DNA from: JAGVSR01 sp963708775
Lineage (GTDB): Bacteria; Pseudomonadota; Alphaproteobacteria; Rhizobiales; Hyphomicrobiaceae
Length of the DNA: 64,000 nucleotides
Assembly: GCA_963708775.1 (NCBI GenBank)
Contig: CAVPTI010000015.1
Location: forward strand, 1 to 64,000
Reading direction: 5' to 3'
Below the pieces are notes generated by a model. It made no database searches. It saw only the letters and a program-made list of their open reading frames with translations, and had not been told where the DNA came from. Of this stretch, positions 37,599 through 48,061 are shown piece by piece. A program made the position numbers and the translations under genes. Position 1 is the stretch's first letter. Every line of letters begins with the position of its first letter.

Positions 37599-39837
37599 TC
37601 AGCCGTCGGATGCCGCGTCGTCCCGTTCATCCGGCTGGGCGGCCGGTGGTGGGATAGCACCTCCGGCGACGCGCGCGCGCATCAGATCCTTGTCGAGACG
37701 CACCGCGACGTCCGATTCGCCGAGACGGGCCCGATACACCTGCACGTTCGCCAGAACCTTGGCAACGTACTCGCGCGTTTCCTGGATCGGGATGCGCTCG
37801 ATCCAGTCGATGGGATCGATCGCTGGGTCGCGCGGATCGCCGAATTCGCGGATCCATTGGCGGGCGCGGCCGGGGCCGGCGTTATAGCCGGCGAGCGTGA
37901 GGATGTAGGAGCCGGTGAAATCCTGCATGCGGTCGCCAATGTAGGCCGAACCCATCATGGTGTTGTAGGCGGGGTCCGAGAGCAGGCGTTTGATGTCGCA
38001 CTTGATCTTGTAGTCGCGGCAGACATGCTGAGCGGTGACGGTCATGACCTGCAAGAGGCCCTTGGCGCCGGCGCCTGAGACCGTGAGCGTATTGAATTCG
38101 GTTTCCTGGCGCGCAATGCCCAGAAGGAATGCCGTTTCCGGTGGTTTGCGCAGCGGCGAATAGGCTGGGAACGGGTGGACGGGATAGGCGTAGTAGAAAA
38201 GGTTCTTGCGGTCTGCGATGCCCGCTTTGGCGGTGCGCACGGCGGACTGCGTGTCGCCCATGGCTTCGGCGAGGTGGGCGATCATCGCGAGTTCGGCTTC
38301 GCTCTTCAGGTAAAATCGCAGTTGCACCAGGAAAACGCGGCTGATCGAGCGATCGAGTTTGGCCTTGGTGGCGATGACGACAGCTTTGGCGGCGTCGAGG
38401 CTGTTGAATTTTTCGATCTCATCGGCCGTCGGTGCTGCCGGTGGGGTGATGGGGAAACTCTTGGCGCCTGGATCGATTTTCTGGAGCGCAAGGAGTGCGT
38501 GAAAAGCGTCCCGGTCGCGCGTGGCTTCCGTGTAGGCCGTCTGGGCACCGGGTTTGTCCTTGAGAGCTTCCGCCGTTCGGCCGGCCCAGTAGTTGGCTTT
38601 CGCGCGGCTCAACGGACCGTCGGCCGCCTTCTGCATGGTCGCGAAATGCAGCTTGGCTTTGGCGGGGTCCTTCAAATAGCGCAAGGCAATCCACCCCGCC
38701 ATGAAGGACTGGTCTTTGAGCGGGTTGACGGTCAGGGGGCCTGCGTCGCTGACGATATCGTAGGCGAGTTTCGGTTTGCCTTTGCGCAGCGAAGCGTAGG
38801 CGAGTGTGCGGCGTTCGATCCACCACTCGTCGTTGTTGTTGACGGCGCCGGGTGCCGTCGGGACCGTCAGCATGATCTTTGCGGCTTCATCGATCTTGTC
38901 GGCGCGGCGCAGAGCCTGGATCTTGTGGAAGGTGAAACCCCAATCGGTTGCGTCGCCTGCTGGCGCCTTTTCGATGAGTGAAAGCGCGCCTTTCTGCTGC
39001 ATGAATACGGCGAGGCGGGCTTCGGCGCGTTTGCGCTCGACTTCGGGAAGGAGTGCGATGACGCGTTTTGCGATCGCGGCGCGGCTGTTGCGATCGTCTT
39101 TCCAACGGACGTCGTCGATGATGAGACGATCGAGGCGGGCTTTATGGTCGGCCAGCGTCAGCATCGAACCGAAGCTGGCGAGAAAGCCGGTTTCGAACTT
39201 TGCGCCGAGCGTCATGTCCCGCCACGCCTTGACGGCGTGCTTGCGGGCTTCCTCGGTTTTGCCTTCGGCAAGATAGGTGGAGGCGAGTGCTGCAAATCCG
39301 GCGCCGTGGTCGGGGCCGCCTTTGGCGAAGGCTGCGCGCATTTCGGAGGCGTTGCCGCCGGCGTTAAAGAGGGCCTCTTCATAGCGCTGGGTGAGGAGCC
39401 GCCGCTCGGGCCAGGCGGGGTTTGCGTCGAGGAAGGCACGGTAGTCGGCGGCCGAGCCAAAGCCGCTGCGCAGCCGGTGCCAGGTGGCCAATTTGGCAGC
39501 GGTTGGATTGGCGATGCGCGCGCGGTGCTGGTCGCCGTCTTCGGGTTTGCCGGAGCCATACGCTTTCACGGCATCGCGCAGGGCGGCAGCGTCATCGTCG
39601 GAGATTTTAGCGGCCAGCAGCGGCGCAATCGCTTTGTCGTAGCGGGCGGTATGGGCCGCTTCGGCTGAGTTCGGGCTTATGAGGGCTCGGCAGAAGCGGG
39701 CGCTCGATAGCCGCGGTTTGTGCCGGTGCGGCGGCGACGGGCTCCGTCCGCCCGGATGAGGGGGCCAGCAGCAGAGCCACAAGGGCTGTGCAACCCATGA
39801 ATGCGAATGGCTTCAAAGTCTTGCTCAGGACTTGCAA
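37599..39837 (-). CDS. Soluble lytic murein transglycosylase, one frameshift
   Basis: About 745 aa. The signal peptide LKPFAFMGCTALVALLLAP belongs to the frame starting at 39837. One extra base near 39690 joins it to the long frame (AEAAHTARYDKAIAPLLAAK onward). The helical superhelix of the Slt70 family (many TPR-like units, residues 60-520) is followed by the catalytic SLT domain: GIARQETEFNTLTVSGAGAK with the catalytic Glu in RQETEF, then GLLQVM and LTLAGYNAGPGRARQW. It cleaves peptidoglycan glycan strands in the periplasm to 1,6-anhydro products. Family and domain are clear. Confidence 0.88.
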
Positions 39838-40102
39838 TGCGGGACCTTTCTCGTCGCGAGCCGGATTTCCGGGCCGCCGTTCCTGTCGCCTTGCGGCGGT
39901 CCGCCCGACCGCCTAATGTCGCGGCCACTCGATCGAGCGGCCTTTGCTGCGCCGCCGTTCTTCGTTGTCAGGCAACGTAACAACCGGGCTGGCCCACTTC
40001 AAGGCGAAGGCGGGCACCGGCGTCCGTTTCCGTCACGTTGAACTTTTCCAGAAATGATCGTCCAAGCAGAGACTTGGACGCCACGCACGACAGGGTGAAG
40101 GC
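39838..40102. other. Divergent gap lytic transglycosylase / dapA
   Basis: About 265 bases containing the promoters of the two divergent genes. No further feature identified. Confidence 0.3.
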
Positions 40103-40995
40103 ATGTTCAAGGGGTCGCTGACGGCGCTCATCACGCCGTTCAAGAACGGCAAGCTCGACGAGGACGCGCTGGCGCGCTTTGTCGACTGGCAGATCACGGA
40201 GGGCACCCACGGCCTCGTTCCCCGGGGACGACCGGCGAGAGTCCGACGCTCGATTACGACGAGCACAAGCAGGTCATCGAGATTACGATCGAGGCGGCGC
40301 GCGGGCGAGTGCCGGTGATCGCGGGCACGGGCTCGAACTCGACCGAGGAGGCAATCGAGCTCTCCACGTTCGCCGAGAAGGCCGGCGCGACGGGGCTCTT
40401 GATCGTGACGCCCTACTACAACAAGCCGACGCAGGAAGGGCTCTACCAGCACTTCAAGGCGATCAACGACGCGGTCGGTATTCCGATCATCATCTACAAT
40501 ATTCCGGCCGCGGTCGGTCGTCGACATGTCGGTCGACACGATGGCGCGGCTGTTCGAGTTGAAGAACATCGCCGGCGTCAAGGATGCGACCGCCAATCTG
40601 GCGCGCGTCTCGCCAGCAGCGGGCTGCGATGGGGCCGGAGTTCCTGCAGTTTTCCGGTGAGGATGCGACCGCGCTGGCTTCATGGCGCATGGCGGGCACG
40701 GATGCATCTCGGTCGCCTCCAACATCGCGCCGCGGCTGTGCGCCGAATTCCAGAACGCCTGCCTGCGCGGCGACTTCAAGGCGGCGCTCGACTCTGCAGG
40801 ACCGGCTGATGCCGCTGCACGATGCGATGTTCTTCGAGACCAATCCGGGACCGGTGAAGTATGCGGCCTCGCGGCTCGGGCTGTGCACCGCGGATATGCG
40901 GCTGCCGATGGTTCCGCTGCACCGAAGGTGCGCGAAAGATCGTCGATGCCGCGATGGCGAAGGCTGGGCTGCTGACTGCGGTCGCTGCCGAGTGA
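40103..40995 (+). CDS. dapA: 4-hydroxy-tetrahydrodipicolinate synthase, several frameshifts
   Basis: First committed enzyme of lysine/diaminopimelate synthesis, condensing pyruvate with aspartate semialdehyde. The recognisable order is MFKGSLTALITPFKNGKLDE, GLVP-GTTGESPTLDYDEH, VIAGTGSNSTEEAIELS, GLLIVTPYYNKPTQEGLYQH (Tyr of the catalytic relay), IIIYNIP, then KDATANLARVS with the Schiff-base Lys, FLQFSGEDATALAFMAHGGH and a normal C-terminus. Indels fall near 40222, 40510, 40616, 40675, 40794 and 40930. Length after repair is about 296 aa, normal for DapA. An essential gene cannot be this broken, so these are very probably sequence errors. smpB follows 48 bases downstream. Confidence 0.88.
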
Positions 40996-41043
40996 TATTT
41001 GTTTTGACGCCGAGCGCACGAATACCAGCGAGGATCACGGATC

Positions 41044-41516
41044 ATGGCCGGCCAAGGAGACGCGCGCAAGCTCGTCGCCGAGAACCGCAGGGCCCGGCAC
41101 GAATTATTCTCTCACCGACACCTGGGAGGCCGGTCTCATGCTGACCGGCACCGAAGTGAAGTCGCTGCGCAAGGGCCAAGCGAACATCGCCGAGAGCTAT
41201 GCCTCGTTCGAGGACGGCGGCCTCTATCTGATCAACTCGTACATTCCCGAATACAGTCAGGCTGGGCGATTTTTCCAGCACGAGCCGCGGCGCAAAAGGC
41301 GTTGCTGCTACACAAGGCCGAGATGGCGAAGCTGTTTCAGGCGCGTCGAGCGCAAGGGCATGACCATCGTGCCGCTGGAGATGTATTTCAATGCAAGGGT
41401 ATTGCGAAATTGAAGCTGGCGCTCGCCGAGGGCAAGAAGCTGCACGACAAGCGCGGGACGCCGCCAAGCGCGACTGGCAGCGGCAGAAGGCGCGGATCAT
41501 GCGCGAGAAGGGTTGA
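41044..41516 (+). CDS. smpB: SsrA-binding protein, several frameshifts
   Basis: Partner of tmRNA in trans-translation, about 157 aa after repair. MLTGTEVKSLRKGQANIAES, SYASFEDGGLYLINSYIPEY, FQHEPRR, MTIVPLEMYF and KLALAEGKKLHDKR are all hallmark SmpB strings. Indels near 41108, 41305, 41344, 41394 and 41460. The position directly after dapA is the standard hyphomicrobial order. The C-terminal tail KRDWQRQKARIMREKG matches the basic tail that enters the ribosomal mRNA channel. Confidence 0.87.
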
Positions 41517-41521
41517 GCCAG

Positions 41522-42060
41522 ATGGCCGTGACTGAATGGCCGTACGCGGCTCCAAAAGACGACGGTGGTGCCGCGCATCTGGTGGCGGGCGTGGTGTTGC
41601 CTGATATCGAACTGCCCACCACGACGGGGGATCGGCTTTCGCTGGCCAGGATCAGCGGGCTCAGTATCCTATTCGTCTATCCGTGGACTGGGCGTCCGGG
41701 GCTCGTCAATCCGCCGAGCTGGGACCACATACCTGGCGCGCATGGATCGACACCGGAGGCGCAGGGTTTCGAGGCGCTGATCGAACATTATCAGGCGCGC
41801 GGAATTCAGATCGTGGGGCTCAGCACGCAGTCACGCGAGTGGCAGCGTGAGATCGCATCGCGGATCGGATTGACCTATCCACTGATGAGCGATGCGGAGT
41901 TCAAAGTAGCCGATGCGCTGCGCCTGCCGCGCTTCCAGACGGGCGGGAATCATATCTGAAACGTCTGACTCTGATGTGCCGGGATGGGCTGATCGTGCGG
42001 GCGTTTTATCCAGTGCATCCGCCGGACAGGCATGCTGCGGATCTGCTGGCGATGCTGTGA
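41522..42060 (+). CDS. Redoxin-family protein lacking the peroxidatic cysteine, one frameshift
   Basis: About 179 aa. The thioredoxin-like core of a peroxiredoxin is visible: VAGVVLPDIELPTTTGDRLS, LFVYPWTGRPGLVNPPSWD and GIQIVGLSTQSREWQREIAS. Where homologues carry the catalytic motif GARGCTPQSC, this protein has GAHGSTPEAQ, so both cysteines are absent. It is unlikely to be a classical peroxidase and may be regulatory or degenerate. A base is missing near 41955; the second frame YLKRLTLMCRDGLIVRAFYP completes the fold and stops at 42058-42060. The start ATG 41522 lies 5 bases after the smpB stop. Confidence 0.75.
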
Positions 42061-42104
42061 CAGGTCCAGCGGGGACAGGTCCAGCGGGACGGTCCAGCGG
42101 ACAC
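42056..42104. repeat. Short imperfect tandem repeat at convergent gene ends
   Basis: Three imperfect copies of GGACAGGTCCAGCGG occur across this stretch (the last lacks ACA), at the meeting point of the redoxin and DUF3775 genes. It obscures the DUF3775 stop. No function evident. Confidence 0.6.
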
Positions 42105-42539
42105 ATGACATCGCCGACGATTTCTTCTGCGGAGTAGCCGAGCTTTTCCAGGCCCTCCTCAAGATAATCGGCGAGGAGCGGCATCCCGAGCAGGTACTTC
42201 GATGTAGCGATTGGCGTGTTCGGAGCGCGCGGTTTCCATGGCTTCGTCGAACTCTTCGGCTTCGAAGGTGCCGCGGCCGACCCAGGCGAGCGCCACGAGA
42301 GCTGCCTGTTCGTCGTCGTTCAAGGCGCCGATGAAGCCGGCCAATTCCTCGCTCGTCGGGTCGTCGGCGAAGTCTTCGAGAATGGCGTTGGGGTCTTCTG
42401 CCGCGTCGCCCTCATCGGTCGTGTCGTTCCAGGCACCAACCTTCGCACCGTACTCGCGCGCCTTAACGATGACGTGGCCGACTTTTTCCGGCGCGATTTC
42501 GAAGTCGGTGATGGGCTCGGATGATTCACGTTGTTTCAT
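42061..42539 (-). CDS. DUF3775 domain protein, frameshifted near C-terminus
   Basis: ATG 42539 with GGAG six bases upstream. KVGHVIVKAREYGAKVGAW, DPTSEELAGFIGALNDDEQA and LVALAWVGRGTFEAEEFDEA match DUF3775, an uncharacterised alphaproteobacterial family of about 130-145 aa. A shift near 42195 moves into MPLLADYLEEGLEKLGYSAE, the usual family ending. In that frame no stop appears until 41831, deep inside the opposite redoxin gene, so I stop the feature at the repeat; the true end is undetermined. The acidic composition is typical of the family. Confidence 0.7.
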
Positions 42540-42616
42540 GCACGGCTCCTTCGCCACGGCATAGACTAGCCTACCATGCCTAATCCGTTCTGCCCACGAT
42601 CTGGCATAGATCAATT

Positions 42617-43295
42617 TCAGGTGCGGTCGAGTTCGGTGCGGATCGCGTCGAAGACGGCGTGGAACATCGTCTCGGTCAGCCGCCCGGTGTTGGTGTTGTA
42701 GCGAGAGCAATGGAAGCTATCGAACAGCAGAAGGCCTGGCCCGATCGCATGGCGGGCGCCATGGGCAAAGGCAAGCGACGATTTGCGCAGGTGCAGTGCC
42801 GCCAGTATTTGGTCATGCGCTATGCGGCCGAGAGCCACGATCGCTTGCAAACGTCGGCAGGGCTGCGAAGCGGGCGGTGAAGAACGGGCGGCAGTTTGTG
42901 ATTTCTTCGGGCGTGGGTTTGTTCTCGGGCGGGACACAGCGCACGGCGTTCGTGATCATGCAATCGACAAGTTCAAGACCATCGGCAGGGTCAGCGCGAT
43001 ACGTTCCCCTGGCAAACCCGTAGGTGAGGAGTGTGCCGTAGAGGAGTTCGCCGGCGTAATCGCCGGTAAACGGGCGCCCGGTCCGATTGGCGCCCTTGAG
43101 GCCGGGAGCGAGACCGACGACGAGAAGGCGGGCGTCCTGGCGTCCGAATGACGGGACTGGGGCATTGAACCACTGGGGTTCATGCTGCCGGTGCTGATCA
43201 CGGAAAGCGGCCAGACGCTCACACCGCCGGCAGTCGTGCGGAGCTTCCGGTGGCGTGCTCACTTCATTGACGCGGCTTGCGGTCGTGGAGGTCAT
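42617..43295 (-). CDS. Uracil-DNA glycosylase, family 5 type, one frameshift
   Basis: Base-excision repair enzyme of about 226 aa. The N-terminal CRRCERLAAFRDQH provides the first Cys of the Fe-S cluster. LLVVGLAPGLKGANRTGRPF is the uracil-binding loop characteristic of the UdgB-type, NAVRCVPPENKPTPEEITNC carries further cluster Cys residues, and LLLFDSFHCSRYNTNTGRLT is the C-terminal DNA-intercalation motif. A shift near 42865 separates the last two blocks. It is followed on the same strand by DUF3775. Confidence 0.82.
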
Positions 43296-43993
43296 GCGCA
43301 GCCATTAGAGCATGGCCGTGCCGAATTGCAGAGCGACTCAGATTCCTCTTCGGAAACGTCATAATCCTGGTAGGTCGCTGCCGTGCGTGGAGTACCTCCA
43401 CTGGGGGGAGCGACGGGCGAGCGGCTTGCGGAATAGGTGCGCGGTTCGCGCGCCGGCCGTGCACCGGGGTCGCGGCCGATCACCAATTTCCAGGTCCGCA
43501 AGGTCGATAAACTGATCAGCCTGGCGTCGAAACTCATCAGCAACCATGGGCTGCTGCGTCTGGAGGGTCGAGATCACGCTGACGCGCTTGCCGCGTTGCT
43601 GCAAGGCATTGACCAGAGATCGGAAGTCGCCGTCGCCGGAGAAGAGAACGATGTGGTCGAGGCTGTCAGCGAGGCGCATAGCGTCGACTGCAAGCTCGAT
43701 GTCCATGTTGCCCTTGACTTTTCGGCGCCCACTCGCGTCGGTGAACTCCTTGGTCGGCTTGGTCACCATCGTGTAGCCGTTGTAGTCGAGCCAATCGATC
43801 AGCGGACGAATGGAGGAATATTCCTGATCCTCAGCAAGCGCCGTGTAATACAACGCCCTGACGAGTTGGCACTTTCCGCGAAAATGCGTGAGCAGCCGCT
43901 TGTAGTCGATATCGAACCCGAGAGCCTTTGACGTGGCGTAAAATTCGCGCCATCGATAAACAACGCAACACGTTCGTTCTGGTAGAAATGCAT
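43292..43993 (-). CDS. NYN-domain (PIN-like) protein, LabA/DUF88 type, frameshifted
   Basis: About 233 aa, probably an RNase of the PIN-like superfamily. Acidic active-site residues are seen in VALFIDGANF, RKVKGNMDIELAVDAM and IVLFSGDGDFRSLVNAL, in the expected order. ATG 43993. Breaks near 43935 (after IDGANF) and near 43490, after which the C-terminus is a Pro/Ser-rich tail ending SESLCNSARPCSNGCA. It overlaps the start of the uracil-DNA glycosylase gene by four bases. Confidence 0.78.
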
Positions 43994-44448
43994 TGTGTTC
44001 AACCCCTGTCGCGTCCGGCGCGAGCTTTTTTATTGGTCTTTTTCTGTGGTTTCGCCGAAGGATCGGCCAGTGTCCAGCTTTTCTGATCGCCGTTCGGCAA
44101 AAATTCCATTGGGCGCAGGGCGTGGACCGTTTCGATGAGCTTTATAGGCACGTAACGGCTCCCTGGCGAGTTTGATTTCCTCGTGGGAAGCAATGTGTAC
44201 TAAAGATAATAAATTACGCCGTTGGTACCTACAATCTAACGGTGCAAATTGTTGCCTAACTTGCGTGGATCGGCAACCTATGCCACTAGTTCAACAACTG
44301 GTCGGCAGGCTCTGCGCGACCCCTTTATCGTTGCTGAACTCGAACTTGCTGCAAAGCCAGCCGATCTATAGCCACATATGTCGCTGACGATAACGTCAAC
44401 GACCGACGTTTGTTCCCTGAAATCCCCCAGGTCGAGGACTGATACAAG
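43994..44448. other. Gap between NYN gene and rpoZ, possible small leftward ORF
   Basis: About 455 bases. A leftward frame (about 44146 to 43999, ending NKKARAGRDRG) has coding-like codon use and stops five bases before the NYN start, but it lacks a recognisable family or clean start, so I do not annotate it as a gene. The right part is AT-richer and must include the rpoZ promoter. Confidence 0.3.
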
Positions 44449-44881
44449 ATGGCTCGCGTCACCGTTGAAGATTGTGTCGACAAGGTTCACAATCGGTTCG
44501 AACTCGTTCTGCTTGCCGCGCACCGCGCCCGCAACATCGCGAACGGCGAGCCCGGTCACGATCGATCACGAGAACGACAAGAATCCCGTCATAGCGCTGC
44601 GCGAAATCGCCGAGCAGACGATCCCGCCCGACGACATGCGTGAGAGCCTGATCCACTCGATCCAGAAGAATGTCGAAGTCGATGAGCCGGAAGCGGGCGC
44701 CGCGCCTGTTCTGGCGATCGAGCGCCGCGCGCCGATCCTGGGCCGGGATGACCAGTCGAGCGACACGCAGGTCGACGTGCTCACGGAAGAGCAGTTGCTG
44801 CGCGGTCTGGAAAGCATGACGCCGTCCGAGCCGTCCTCGACGGGGACCGGCCCGGCCAATCCGCGCGAACGCGGCCGCTGA
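44449..44881 (+). CDS. rpoZ: DNA-directed RNA polymerase omega subunit, one frameshift
   Basis: About 143 aa. MARVTVEDCVDKVHNRFELV and LLAAHRARNIANGEP form the conserved omega N-terminus that wraps the beta' tail. VTIDHENDKNPVIALREIAE follows after one extra C near 44552. The acidic extended C-terminus is typical for Alphaproteobacteria. It is located upstream of the stringent-response gene as in most relatives, which suits the role of omega in ppGpp binding. Confidence 0.9.
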
Positions 44882-45014
44882 TAAATCCGGCCGCGGAGCC
44901 AGCCTCCCGGCCCGATCCCACCATCCGCCGCGCGCAGGTCTCTCTCAGGAGGCATGCCGCGGCGTTTTCGTTTAGACTTCCCGTCCGCGGCTGCCCGAGG
45001 ACCCATAAGCCCCC

Positions 45015-47243
45015 ATGATGCGGCAATACGAACTCGTCGAACGGGTTCAGAAGTACGATCCGAAGGCCAACGAGGCGCTGCTGAACCGCGCCTACGTCTA
45101 CGCCATGAAGGCGCACGGCAATCAGAAGCGCGCATCGGGCGATCCCTACTTTTCACATCCGCTCGAAGTCGCTGCGATCCTGACGGACCTCAAGCTCGAC
45201 GACGCGACGATGGCGACGGCCCTGCTGCACGACGTGATCGAGGACACGGATGCGACGCGCGCCGAGATCGACCAGCTCTTCGGCCCCGAAATCGGCGCGC
45301 TCGTCGATGGGCTGACGAAGATCAAGCGGCTCGATCTCGTCTCGAAGCAAGGCCGAGCAGGCGGAGAATTTCCGCAAGCTCCTGATCGCCATTTCGACCG
45401 ACATCCGCGTGCTGCTGGTCAAGCTCGCCGACCGGCTGCACAACATGCGCACGCTGGAGCACATGAAGCCCGGATAGCCGGCAGCGCATCTCCGAGGAGA
45501 CGCTCGACATCTATGCGCCGCTGGCCGGCCGCATGGGCATGCAGGCGATGCGCGACGAACTGGAGGATCATGCATTCCGCTGGCTGCATCCGGAAGCCTA
45601 CAAAGCGGTGACGGACAAGCTCAAGGAATTGCGTGCCAAAACTGAAGGGCTCGTCGAGGAGATCGAAAGGCACTGACGGCAAAGCTGCGCGAAGTCGGCA
45701 TCGAGGCGGAGGTCTCGGGCCGGGAGAAGAAGCCGTATTCGATCTGGCGCAAGATGACGAACAAGCAGATCTCGCTGGAGCAGCTTTCGGACATCTATGC
45801 ATTCCGCGTCGACGAGCAAGGACATCGCGGACTGCTACCGGGTGCTGGGCGTCGTGCATACGACGTGGCGCGCGGTGCCCGGCCGGTTCAAGGACTACAT
45901 TTCGACGCCCAAGCAGAACAATTATCAGTCGATCCACACGACCGTGGTGGGGCCGCGGCATCAGCGCGTGGAACTGCAGATCCGCACGCAGCTGATGCAT
46001 CAGGTCGCCGAGTACGGCGTCGCCGCGCACGCGCTCTACAAGGATATGGCCGAAGAGGCGCCGATCGCTGCAGGCTCGATGACGTCGCTGGACGACAAGG
46101 AGCACGGGCCCTACGTGTGGCTGCGCCGAATGGTCGAGACGCTGCTGGAGGGCGCGAACCCGGAAGAGTTTCTGGAGCACACCAAGCTCGAGCTGTTCCA
46201 AGATCAGGTGTTCTGCTTCACGCCGAAGGGCCGGCTGATCGCGCTGCCGCGCGGGGCGACGCCGCTCGATTTCGCCTACGCCGTGCACACCGACGTCGGC
46301 AACGCCGCTGTCGGAGCGTATGTCAACGGCCGGCACGTGCCGATCGATACACGCGCTGCGAAACGGCGACGAGGTCGAGATCCGGACATCCAAGGGGCAT
46401 GTGCCGCCGGCGGCGTGGGAGAGCCTGTGCGTCACGGGCCAGGCGCAGAGCGCCATCCGGCGCGCCGCGCGCGAGGCGGTGCGACGGCAGTACGTGGAGT
46501 TGGGACGGCGGCTTGCGACGGCGGCGTTCGAGGCGGCGCACGTGACCTACACGGACGACGCGGTGAAGCGCGTTCTGTCGAAGTTCACGCACAAGTCTCT
46601 CGACGAATTGCTCGCGGCGGTCGCGCGAGGGGAGTTGCCTGCGGGTGATGTGCTGAAGGCGGTGTCGCCGGAGGCGGTGCAGGCTGCCGCGACGCAGAGC
46701 GTTCTGGAAAATCCGCTGAAGGGCTGGCTGGATCTGACCAAGGTTTCGGGCTTGCGCGTCAGGGCGCCCGCTCCAGGATCAGGCGCGGGGCAGCTGTCCT
46801 CGGCCATCGCGCTACGAGGCCTGAAAGACGATGTGCCGGTGATTTTCGAGGAAGGCGGCGCTGTGCCCGGTGACCGGATCGTCGGCGTGCTGGAACCCGG
46901 CGCCGGCATCCGGATCTTCCAGATCCATTCGCCACGTCTGCAAGCCTATGAGCACCAGCGCTGGATCGACATGTCCTGGGACATCGATCCTGACAAGCAG
47001 GAGCGCTTTCCGGCGCGGCTCAGCGTGACCGCGCCCAACCGGCCGGGATCTCTGGCGGCGATCGCGGAGGTCATCGGCGAGGCAGAAGGCAATATCGACA
47101 ACCTTAAAATGATCCGGCGCGCGTCCGACTTCACGGAATTGCGTATCGAGGTGGAAGTGTTCGACCTCGCTCACTTGAACCGCATCATCGCGGGGCTTCG
47201 TCAGAAAGACATCGTCAGCCAGGTCGAGCGCGTCTTCGAGTGA
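45015..47243 (+). CDS. rsh: Bifunctional (p)ppGpp synthetase/hydrolase (RSH), five frameshifts
   Basis: The single long RelA/SpoT homologue of Alphaproteobacteria, about 741 aa. The HD hydrolase has HGNQKRASGDPYFSHPLEVA and LLHDVIEDT. The synthetase has SGREKKPYSIWRKM, YRVLGVVHTTWRAVPGRFKD and NNYQSIHTTVVGP. TGS (VFCFTPKGRLIALPRGATPL) and the C-terminal ACT domain (VTAPNRPGSLAAIAEVIGEA) complete it. Single-base shifts near 45350, 45473, 45673, 45821 and 46348; the last 900 bases are clean. It is embedded in rpoZ-rsh-pdxJ-acpS, the usual hyphomicrobial order. Being essential, it is presumably intact in the organism. Confidence 0.9.
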
Positions 47244-47272
47244 CGGCCGATCACGCGCAAACAGGACCGACC

Positions 47273-48061
47273 ATGAGCAGCGCTTATGCGACTTCGAAGT
47301 TTCTGCGTCTTGGCGTCAACATCGATCATGTGGCGACGATCCGGAATGCCCGCGGCGGGCGGCACCCTGATCCGCTGCGGGCGGCGCATCTGGCGGTCGA
47401 GGCAGGAGCGGATGGCATTACCGCACATTTGCGCGAGGACCGGCGGCATATCGCGGATGGCGACATCGCGCGATTGAAGGCGGAACTGACGCGGCCTCTC
47501 AACCTCGAGATGGCGGCGACGGAAGAAATGCTATCGATTGCGCTGAGGCATGTTCCCAATGCGTGCTGCCTCGTTCCGGAACGGCGGGAGGAGCGCACGA
47601 CGGAAGGTGGTCTCGATGTGATCCGAGGCGGGGAGCCGTTGAAGAAGATCGTGCACAGCCTGCGGGATGCAGGCATCCGGGTGTCACTGTTCATCGAAGC
47701 CGATGCCCGGGCGATCGAGGCTTCCGCGCATATTGGTGCCGACATCGTGGAATTGCACACGGGCCAATATTGTGAGCGGGCGCTGGAGGACGATGCGAAA
47801 GGTGTGGCCAAGGAAGTCGAGCGTCTGCGCAAAGCCGCGCTTCTGGCCGATGAGATGGGCCTCGAGGTCCACGCCGGCCACGGCCTCACTTACAATACGG
47901 TGGCGGCCGTGGCGCGCATGCCGCAAATCGTCGAACTCAACATCGGTCACTTCCTGATCGGCGAAGCGATTTTCGGCGGACTGCACTCGGCCATCCGGCA
48001 CATGCGGACGCTCATGGATCAGGCGCGCGCCGAGCCGAAACGGCCCGTGGCGGCACGATGA
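47273..48061 (+). CDS. pdxJ: Pyridoxine 5'-phosphate synthase
   Basis: A TIM-barrel enzyme, 262 aa from ATG 47273 (AGGA 8 bases upstream; a GTG overlapping the rsh stop is possible but less likely). It closes the ring of vitamin B6 from 1-deoxyxylulose 5-phosphate and 3-amino-2-oxopropyl phosphate. LRLGVNIDHVATIRNARGG, AGADGITAHLREDRRHI, CLVPERREERTTEGGLDV, VELHTGQY and VHAGHGLTYNTV are diagnostic. The stop overlaps the acpS start (ATGA), indicating coupled translation. Confidence 0.95.
   Translation: MSSAYATSKFLRLGVNIDHVATIRNARGGRHPDPLRAAHLAVEAGADGITAHLREDRRHIADGDIARLKAELTRPLNLEMAATEEMLSIALRHVPNACCLVPERREERTTEGGLDVIRGGEPLKKIVHSLRDAGIRVSLFIEADARAIEASAHIGADIVELHTGQYCERALEDDAKGVAKEVERLRKAALLADEMGLEVHAGHGLTYNTVAAVARMPQIVELNIGHFLIGEAIFGGLHSAIRHMRTLMDQARAEPKRPVAAR

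Noticed and set aside
44449..44560. Short 64-aa gene in place of rpoZ
   Set aside because: It is simply the first frame of rpoZ cut off by one extra C; the second frame supplies the rest of omega.
40103..46350. Programmed frameshifting or pseudogenisation of dapA, smpB, rpoZ and the RSH gene
   Set aside because: The indels are many, irregular and of both signs in essential genes; no slippery sequence or conserved signal accompanies them. Consensus error is the simpler explanation.
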